64,000 nt of DNA from RYN-133 sp963754285 (GTDB taxonomy: Bacteria; Actinomycetota; Actinomycetes; Mycobacteriales; Jatrophihabitantaceae), in assembly GCA_963754285.1 (NCBI GenBank), contig CAVWFN010000009.1, positions 1-64,000 of the forward strand, written 5' to 3'. Every line of letters starts with the position of its first letter. Position 1 is the stretch's first letter. Under the pieces are notes generated by a model. It made no database searches. It had not been told where the DNA came from and saw only the letters and a list, made by a program, of their open reading frames with translations. A program made the position numbers and the translations under genes. This document shows positions 58,957 to 64,000 of the stretch, in pieces.

Positions 58957-59523
58957 CTATGAGACGGCGACCAATGTGCGCAGCTCGCCGAAGACCGCCG
59001 CGGCGATGTCGGACATGTCGCGCTGCTCGTCGGGACGGATCCACTGCGCGAACGCGATACCGAAAACAGTGGCTCCGGTTTGGGCGGCCAAGGTCGCCGC
59101 AGGTTCGGCGATGCCACGCGCCCGCAACGCATCGGCGACCCTGGTCGCGATGGTCGCCAGCTTGTGCTGCTCGCGCTCCTGCAGCGCCGGATGCGCCTCG
59201 ATCACCGACTGGCGGGTGCGCGAGTTGGCGCGGCGGTCGTCGGTGAAGAACGACGACGCCGACGCCACGGCGCCCGCCACCACCTCGAGCGGCGACGCCT
59301 CGGCCGGCGCGCCCGCGACGCCGGTCAGGAACGCGTCGAGCAGCAGCTCCTGGCCGTAGAAGAGCACCTCCCGCTTGTCGGCGAAATGCCGGTAGAAGGT
59401 GCGCTCGGTCAGTCCCACGGCCTGCGCGATCTCGGTGGCAGTGGTCTGTTCGAACCCGCGCGTGGCGAACAGCTCCAGGGCGGCTTGTTGCAGCCGCTGC
59501 GGAGTTCCCGGTTCCCAACGCAC
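58957..59523 (-). CDS. TetR-family transcriptional regulator
   Basis: A 188-residue protein with the TetR N-terminal helix-turn-helix: LQQAALELFATRGFEQTTAT, then EIAQAVGLTERTFYRHFADK. The C-terminal ligand domain is unassigned. The GTG at 59523 has TACACT 7 nt upstream. It is divergent from an SDR gene, and the 88-nt spacer is full of inverted repeats, so it probably represses both genes and is released by a small ligand. Confidence 0.94.
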   Translation of the reverse strand: MRWEPGTPQRLQQAALELFATRGFEQTTATEIAQAVGLTERTFYRHFADKREVLFYGQELLLDAFLTGVAGAPAEASPLEVVAGAVASASSFFTDDRRANSRTRQSVIEAHPALQEREQHKLATIATRVADALRARGIAEPAATLAAQTGATVFGIAFAQWIRPDEQRDMSDIAAAVFGELRTLVAVS

Positions 59524-59536
59524 GTCTGCGAGTGTA
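59524..59536 (-). promoter_or_regulatory. Leaderless promoter of the TetR gene
   Basis: TACACT (59531-59536) then 7 nt then GTG. Confidence 0.6.
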
Positions 59537-59545
59537 GTGATGGCA

Positions 59546-59589
59546 GTGACTGACTTCGACGTGTACCGTCAGTTTCTGACGTCAGTCAC
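59546..59589. promoter_or_regulatory. Inverted-repeat operator cluster in the TetR/SDR spacer
   Basis: Outer 9-bp arms GTGACTGAC (59546-59554) and GTCAGTCAC (59581-59589) are perfect inverse copies. Inside lie GTCAG-TTT-CTGAC (59568-59580) and CTGACGTCAG (59576-59585). A TACCGT hexamer for the SDR (59564-59569) falls in the cluster; the TetR hexamer (59531-59536) is 10 nt outside it. Confidence 0.75.
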
Positions 59590-59611
59590 CGACATCATGA
59601 AGGAGTTCGAC

Positions 59612-60502
59612 ATGCATGTTTTCGTCACCGGAGCCTCCGGGTGGATCGGATCGGCGACCGTGGACGAGTTGCTCGCGGCCGGTCACGAGGTCACCGGGCT
59701 CGCCCGGTCCGACTCGTCGGCAGCGGCGCTGCAGACCAGAGGCGCGCGCGTACTGCGCGGCGACCTCGACGACCTCGACAGCATCCGCACGGGTGCGCGC
59801 GCGGCCGACGCGGTGATCCACCTCGCCAACAAGCACGACTGGTCCGACGCCGCCGGCACCGCGGCCGCCGAACGCGCCGCGACCCAGACGATCGGCGAGA
59901 CGCTCGCCGGGACCGGCCGGCCGTTCCTGATCGCATCCGGCGTCGCCGCGCTCACCCAGGGCCGTCCGGCAACCGAGGACGACCCGTCGCCGTTCCGTGG
60001 TCCTGACGCTCCGCGCGGCGGCAGCGAGAACCTTGCACTCGATTTCGTCGACCAGGGCGTGCACACGGTCAGCCTGCGCTTCTCGCCCACCGTCCATGGC
60101 ACGGGCGATCACGGCTTCATCGCGCACCTGGCCGGGATCGCGCGCGAGAAGGGCGTCTCCGGCTACCCCGGCGACGGCAGCAACAGCTGGGCAGCCGTGC
60201 ACCGCTCGGACGCCGCGCGGATGAACGTGCTCGGTCTCGAGAAGGCGCCGGCGGGTTCGCGCCTGCACGCGGTTGCCGAGACCGGCGTGACGACGCGCGA
60301 GATCGCCGAGGCGATCGGCCGCGCGTTCGACCTGCCAGTCGCGTCGATCGCGGCCGAGGACGTCGCCGACCACTACGGCTGGATCGGCGCCTTCTTCGCG
60401 ATGGAACTCACCGCGACGAGCACCCGGACGCAGGAACTGCTCGGCTGGACCCCGACCGGCCCGACGTTGATCGCGGACATCGACGGCGGCGCCTACTCCT
60501 GA
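59612..60502 (+). CDS. Extended SDR family NAD(P)-dependent oxidoreductase
   Basis: A 296-residue Rossmann-fold protein. It has the cofactor motif VTGASGWIGSATV (TGxxGxxG type) and VIHLANKHDW, and the region with the usual Tyr-x3-Lys appears replaced by RGGSENLALDF, so the standard catalytic pair is not evident. It may be an atypical NmrA- or epimerase-like SDR. The ATG at 59612 has AAGGAG 6 nt upstream. Divergent from the TetR gene, by which it is probably controlled. Confidence 0.88.
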   Translation: MHVFVTGASGWIGSATVDELLAAGHEVTGLARSDSSAAALQTRGARVLRGDLDDLDSIRTGARAADAVIHLANKHDWSDAAGTAAAERAATQTIGETLAGTGRPFLIASGVAALTQGRPATEDDPSPFRGPDAPRGGSENLALDFVDQGVHTVSLRFSPTVHGTGDHGFIAHLAGIAREKGVSGYPGDGSNSWAAVHRSDAARMNVLGLEKAPAGSRLHAVAETGVTTREIAEAIGRAFDLPVASIAAEDVADHYGWIGAFFAMELTATSTRTQELLGWTPTGPTLIADIDGGAYS

Positions 60503-60519
60503 GGAGTTGTCCGTATGGA

Positions 60520-60939
60520 CTAGGGGGCGACCGGGACGAGGACGGCGCGATCGCGCAGGACCCGCGCCAACACACCGTTGACGAAGCGTGGCGACTCGTC
60601 GGTCGACAGCGACTTGGCGAGTTCGACCGCTTCGTCGATGACGACCGCGTCGGGGACGTCCTCGCGCCACAGCAGTTCGTAGACACCGAGGCGCAGCACC
60701 GCACGGTCGACGCCCGGCATGCGCTCGATCGTCCATCCTTCGGCATAGGCCGCAAGGATCTCGTCGATGCGCGCGCGATGCTCCTGGGCACCCTCGATCA
60801 GCGAGACCGTGTACTCGTTGACCGGCGGGTCGCCCAGGGCGACGCGATCGCGCAACGTCGACAGCGTGTCGACGTTGCGCACGTCCGACTCGTACAAGAC
60901 GTCGACCGCGCGTTTACGGGCTTTCGAGCGAGCGGCCAT
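60520..60939 (-). CDS. nusB: Transcription antitermination factor NusB
   Basis: A 139-residue all-helical protein that binds boxA RNA with NusE and supports rRNA transcription. It starts MAARSKARKRAVDVLYESDV. It has the conserved R-x2-A-x2-LYE opening and the C-terminal VIDEAVELAKSLSTDESPRF and VNGVLARVL. It follows efp by 3 nt. In other actinobacteria the next genes are bldD and pyrR; here a 20-kb stretch intervenes. Confidence 0.96.
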   Translation of the reverse strand: MAARSKARKRAVDVLYESDVRNVDTLSTLRDRVALGDPPVNEYTVSLIEGAQEHRARIDEILAAYAEGWTIERMPGVDRAVLRLGVYELLWREDVPDAVVIDEAVELAKSLSTDESPRFVNGVLARVLRDRAVLVPVAP

Positions 60940-60942
60940 CGA

Positions 60943-61506
60943 TCAGGAATTCACGCGGCCGAGGTACCGGCCGTCGCGGGTGTCGACCTTGACCTTCTCG
61001 CCGGTCGACACGAACAGCGGCACCTGGATCTCGGCGCCGGTCTCGAGCGTGGCGGGCTTGGTGCCGCCGGTCGAGCGGTCGCCCTGCAGGCCGGGGTCGG
61101 TGTGGCTGATGATGAGCTCGACCGAGGTCGGCAGCTCGATGTACAGCGGCGTCCCGTCATGGACGGCGATGGCGACCTCGGCGTTGTCGAGCAGGTAATC
61201 GGCGCCGGTGCCGACCGTCTCGGACGGGACGTGCACCTGGTCGTAGGTCTCGCCGTCCATGAAGACGAAGTCGGTGCCCTCCTTGTACAGGTAGGTCATC
61301 GCGCGCTTGTCGACATTCGCGGTCTCGACCTTCGTCCCGGCGTTGAAGGTGCGGTCGACCACCTTGCCCGACAGCACGTTCTTCAGCGTCGTGCGCACGA
61401 ACGCCCCACCCTTGCCGGGCTTCACGTGCTGGAACTCGACGACGGTCCACAATTGGCCGTCGATGTTGAGCACGAGGCCGTTCTTCAAATCATTGGTCGT
61501 TGCCAC
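60943..61506 (-). CDS. efp: Translation elongation factor P
   Basis: A 187-residue protein that rescues ribosomes stalled at polyproline. It starts MATTNDLKNGLVLNIDGQLW, and the tip loop is HVKPGKGGAF with K32 at the position modified in some bacteria; no modification enzymes are seen here. The C-terminal signature LETGAEIQVPLFVSTGEKVK is present. The GTG start lies 8 nt after a TAGACT hexamer, so the leader is very short or absent. Confidence 0.97.
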   Translation of the reverse strand: MATTNDLKNGLVLNIDGQLWTVVEFQHVKPGKGGAFVRTTLKNVLSGKVVDRTFNAGTKVETANVDKRAMTYLYKEGTDFVFMDGETYDQVHVPSETVGTGADYLLDNAEVAIAVHDGTPLYIELPTSVELIISHTDPGLQGDRSTGGTKPATLETGAEIQVPLFVSTGEKVKVDTRDGRYLGRVNS

Positions 61507-61520
61507 GAGGTGTCAGTCTA
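61507..61520 (-). promoter_or_regulatory. Near-leaderless promoter of efp
   Basis: TAGACT (61515-61520) then 8 nt then GTG. Confidence 0.5.
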
Positions 61521-61589
61521 AGGGGCGTGTGTTCGTCGCCCGCCCACGCAGTCGTTTGCGCCGTCGTGCGCTACGCCCGGCCACTACGC

Positions 61590-62576
61590 CTAACGCGATA
61601 TTGGACGATCGTCGACGGCCGGCTCACGTCCGACGTCGCCGTCTGACTCGTCGCCCGCAGCCTGCCGCTTCTCGTGCCTGGGCAGCGCCGGGAAGCCGTG
61701 GCGGCGACGCAGCAGCATCCAGGCCGGACCGGCCAGCAGTGCGACGACCACGAGGATCACGCCCGTCTGGAACGAGTCGACGCTGAGGAGCTTGAGCGCC
61801 GATGCGAGCAGCACGAAGCCGAGCGCGCGGCGCACGATTGCGCCCGGCAACCGCGACGAGAGCTGTGCGCCGATGAACGCGCCCGGGATCGAGCCCACCA
61901 GCAGCGCGCCGGTGACGCTCAGCGAGAAGTCGCCGAAGATCAGGTGCCCGATCGCGGCCGACGCGACAAGGGGAACGGCCTGCACCAGGTCGGTGCCGAC
62001 CAGCTCGCGGGCGCGCAGCTTCGGATAGAGATACATCAGCGCGATGATGATCAGCGACCCCGACCCGACCGACGTCATGCCGACCACCAGCCCGCCGACG
62101 GCGCCAACGGTGATCGTCGGAATGGGCCGGATGTTCAGCACCGGCGGGCCCTTGGGGTCGAGCTCACGTCGCCCGTCGCGCTGCGCCGCGCGTTCGGCCA
62201 GGCGCTGGTAGGAGCGCACGAACAGGCCGATGGCAGCGAGGACGAGCGCGACGCCGAGGGCGTACTGCACGAAGTTCTCGACGGTCTGCCCGCTGCCGAG
62301 CGCGCGTTCGATCAGCACGCCACAGAACGCGGCGGGCACCGACCCGATGCACAGCCACTTGACCAGGTCCATGCGAACAGTGCCCTGGCGGAAGTGGACG
62401 AACGAGCCGACCGGCTTCATCACGGCGGCGGCGACGAGATCGCTCGACACGGCCGACAGCGGCGAGACGTTGAACAACAGCACGAGCATCGGCGTCATCA
62501 ACGCGCCGCCGCCCATGCCGGTCAGGCCGACGACGATGCCCACGACGAGAGCGCCGAGTGCCAGGGTCCAATGCAT
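61590..62576 (-). CDS. TauE/SafE family permease (putative sulfite/sulfoacetate exporter)
   Basis: A 328-residue membrane protein with two repeats of about four helices. The first begins LGALVVGIVVGLTGMGGGAL; the second has VGAVGGLVVGMTSVGSGSLI. These glycine-rich repeats are the TauE/SafE mark. The C-terminal tail is hydrophilic. The family exports sulfite or organosulfur anions, but no sulfur gene is nearby, so the substrate is open. TAGGTT 6 nt before the ATG implies a leaderless mRNA. It interrupts the aroQ-efp order. Confidence 0.9.
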   Translation of the reverse strand: MHWTLALGALVVGIVVGLTGMGGGALMTPMLVLLFNVSPLSAVSSDLVAAAVMKPVGSFVHFRQGTVRMDLVKWLCIGSVPAAFCGVLIERALGSGQTVENFVQYALGVALVLAAIGLFVRSYQRLAERAAQRDGRRELDPKGPPVLNIRPIPTITVGAVGGLVVGMTSVGSGSLIIIALMYLYPKLRARELVGTDLVQAVPLVASAAIGHLIFGDFSLSVTGALLVGSIPGAFIGAQLSSRLPGAIVRRALGFVLLASALKLLSVDSFQTGVILVVVALLAGPAWMLLRRRHGFPALPRHEKRQAAGDESDGDVGREPAVDDRPISR

Positions 62577-62588
62577 CAGCAGAACCTA
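62577..62588 (-). promoter_or_regulatory. Leaderless promoter of the TauE/SafE gene
   Basis: TAGGTT (62583-62588) then 6 nt then ATG. Confidence 0.6.
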
Positions 62589-62621
62589 GCCGTCAGGCGC
62601 GGGAAACGAGGAGAACAACGC

Positions 62622-63062
62622 TCAGGATCCGTCCAAAGTCGACGCAAGGTACGACAGCGCGAGGACGTAGCCCTGCGGGCCGAGCCCGACGATGACGCCG
62701 GCCGCGTGCGCCGAGACGTAACTGTGGTGTCGATACGGCTCGCGAGCGAACACGTTGCTCAGGTGTACCTCCAGCAACGGCGCGGTCAGCATCGCGCAGG
62801 CGTCGCCGAGCGCGACGGACGTATGGGTGAACGCACCGGCGTTGAGGACGACCGGGATGCGGTCGTCGGCGGCCTCGTGCAGCCATTCGAGCAACCGGCC
62901 CTCGTGGTCGCTCTGGCGCACGCTCACGTCGAGGCCGAGCTCTTCGCCGCCGCGCACGCACAGCGCCTCGAGCTCGGCATAGGACGTGGTGCCGTAGACG
63001 TCCGGCTCGCGCGTGCCGAGCCGGCCGAGGTTCGGTCCGTTGAGCACGAGCACGCTCGTCAC
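62622..63062 (-). CDS. aroQ: 3-dehydroquinate dehydratase, type II
   Basis: Third step of the shikimate pathway. This 146-residue dodecameric type II enzyme has LVLNGPNLGRLGTREPDVYG with catalytic Y23, the NAGAFTHTSVALGDA phosphate/substrate loop and VHLSNVFAREPYRHHS with the catalytic histidine. The GTG at 63062 overlaps the aroB stop as GTGA. Confidence 0.97.
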   Translation of the reverse strand: MTSVLVLNGPNLGRLGTREPDVYGTTSYAELEALCVRGGEELGLDVSVRQSDHEGRLLEWLHEAADDRIPVVLNAGAFTHTSVALGDACAMLTAPLLEVHLSNVFAREPYRHHSYVSAHAAGVIVGLGPQGYVLALSYLASTLDGS

Positions 63063-64000
63063 GAAGCAACCTCCTCATATGCCGCCGCGAGCACTGCCGG
63101 GTCGACGTCGTCGGCCGTCCCCGGGGTGGCGAGCCCGTCGAGCACGATGAACCGTATCCGGTCACCCCTCGCCTTCTTGTCGACCCGCATCGTGTCGAGC
63201 AACTCGGGAAAGGCATCGGGACGGTACCCGGTCGGCAGCCCGAGCGAAGCGAGCACGCTGCGATGGCGGCGCGCAGTGTCGGGGTCGAGACGCTCGAGCC
63301 GGCGTGCGAGCGCAGCGACGTAGACGAGGCCGACGGACACGGCCTCGCCGTGGCGCCAGCGGTAGTTCTCGGCGCGCTCGATCGCATGACCGAGGGTGTG
63401 GCCGTAGTTGAGGATCTCGCGGCGTCCCTGCTCGGTGAGGTCTTCGCCGACCACCGCGGCCTTGACCCGGACGGACCGCTCGACCAGTTCGCGTTCGATC
63501 GGCGAGCCGGGGTGTGCGGCGGCCTGCGGGTCGGCCTCGATCAGGTCGAGGATCGCGGGATCGGCGATGAAGCCGCACTTGACCACCTCGGCCAGCCCGG
63601 CCCGGTAGTCGGCCCCGGGCAAGGTCTCGAGCGCGCTGAGGTCGCAGACGACCCGCGCGGGCGGGTGGAACGCCCCGACGAGGTTCTTGCCGCGGGCGGT
63701 GTTGATGCCGGTCTTGCCGCCGACTGCGGCGTCCACCATGCCGGCGAGGGTGGTGGGCACCTGCACGACGCGGACGCCCCGCAACCATGCCGCGGCGACC
63801 CAGCCTGCGAGGTCGGTGGTCGCGCCGCCGCCGAGGCCGATGATCGCGTCGGAGCGGGTGAAGCCGGCTGCACCGAGCAGGTCCCAGCACGAGCCCGCGA
63901 CCTGAAGGGCCTTCGCGTCCTCGCCGTCGGGCACCTCGATCAGCAGCGCGTTCAGATCGAGGCGCTCACGCAGCGCGGCCGCGCGCTCGGCGAGCACCGC
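63059..64000 (-). CDS. aroB: 3-dehydroquinate synthase, N-terminus cut by window edge
   Basis: Second step of the shikimate pathway, using NAD+ and a metal. The visible 313 residues include GLGGGATTDLAGWVAAAWLR (nucleotide binding), PTTLAGMVDAAVGGKTGIN, GLAEVVKCGFI and the zinc-site histidines in NYGHTLGHAIE and RHGEAVSVG. The frame stays open to the edge; about 40-60 N-terminal residues lie outside. Overlaps aroQ by 4 nt. Confidence 0.97.
   Translation of the reverse strand, partial: AVLAERAAALRERLDLNALLIEVPDGEDAKALQVAGSCWDLLGAAGFTRSDAIIGLGGGATTDLAGWVAAAWLRGVRVVQVPTTLAGMVDAAVGGKTGINTARGKNLVGAFHPPARVVCDLSALETLPGADYRAGLAEVVKCGFIADPAILDLIEADPQAAAHPGSPIERELVERSVRVKAAVVGEDLTEQGRREILNYGHTLGHAIERAENYRWRHGEAVSVGLVYVAALARRLERLDPDTARRHRSVLASLGLPTGYRPDAFPELLDTMRVDKKARGDRIRFIVLDGLATPGTADDVDPAVLAAAYEEVAS

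Noticed and set aside
40438..60519. A mobile genomic island with integrase or attachment sites
   Set aside because: No integrase, transposase, tRNA or flanking direct repeat was recognised; only the break in gene order supports insertion.

Overview
The window is GC-rich, gene-dense chromosomal DNA from an actinomycete (Actinomycetota). The case rests on gene order and gene types rather than a database match. The order aroB-aroQ / efp-nusB / pyrR-pyrB-pyrC-carA-carB-pyrK-pyrD-pyrF / gmk-rpoZ-coaBC-metK-priA / def-fmt-rsmB-rpe-ribD-ribE-ribBA-ribH / hisE-hisG-PH protein, nearly all on the minus strand, is the housekeeping backbone known from Streptomyces and Mycobacterium. An actinobacterial helicase-motif-less PriA, a DUF222/13E12-type HNH gene and many apparently leaderless promoters (TANNNT followed 6-7 nt later by the start codon) agree with this. 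I do not assign a genus. I recognised no rRNA, tRNA, CRISPR array or insertion sequence.

Layout: 1-2.6 kb, acetate activation (acs, cut by the left edge) with a SatP-type acetate transporter. 2.7-4.3 kb, PH-domain protein, hisG, hisE. 4.4-9.6 kb, an insertion in the backbone: LCP cell-wall ligase, secreted serine hydrolase of the class A beta-lactamase fold, class III adenylate cyclase, universal stress protein, xylulokinase. 9.6-17.3 kb, riboflavin genes, rpe, a lipoprotein, rsmB, fmt, def. 17.4-19.9 kb, an MFS pump and a K+ channel. 20-25.5 kb, priA, metK, coaBC, rpoZ, gmk. 25.5-30.4 kb, a second insertion (pntA-pntB transhydrogenase, aldo/keto reductase, 2OG-Fe(II) oxygenase) where mIHF/sIHF normally lies. 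30.5-40.4 kb, the complete pyrimidine operon with 4- to 8-nt gene overlaps and a PyrR-binding hairpin in its leader. 40.4-60.5 kb, a third, 20-kb insertion between pyrR and nusB: small ORFs, a winged-helix protein, an MFS pump, the HNH gene, an O-methyltransferase, a FadD-type ligase carrying a SHOCT tail, a UvrD-like helicase, a secreted PKD-like protein, a two-component system, an SPFH/ribbon-helix-helix/ABC exporter operon, an NlpC/P60 hydrolase and a TetR/SDR pair. 60.5-64 kb, nusB, efp, a TauE/SafE permease, aroQ and aroB (cut by the right edge).

Most worth a second look: (i) six single-base insertions, each lengthening a mononucleotide run by one, break carB (twice), pyrD, pyrF, the winged-helix gene and the HNH gene, all between 31.2 and 45.0 kb; (ii) an 18-bp perfect palindrome occurs both inside the HNH gene and 1.5 kb away between two convergent genes; (iii) LexA-like SOS boxes overlap the predicted leaderless promoters of the HNH gene and the UvrD-like helicase; (iv) a 27-bp operator-like palindrome precedes the SPFH-RHH-ABC operon; (v) a histidine kinase contains a second, H-to-Q degenerate sensor module.
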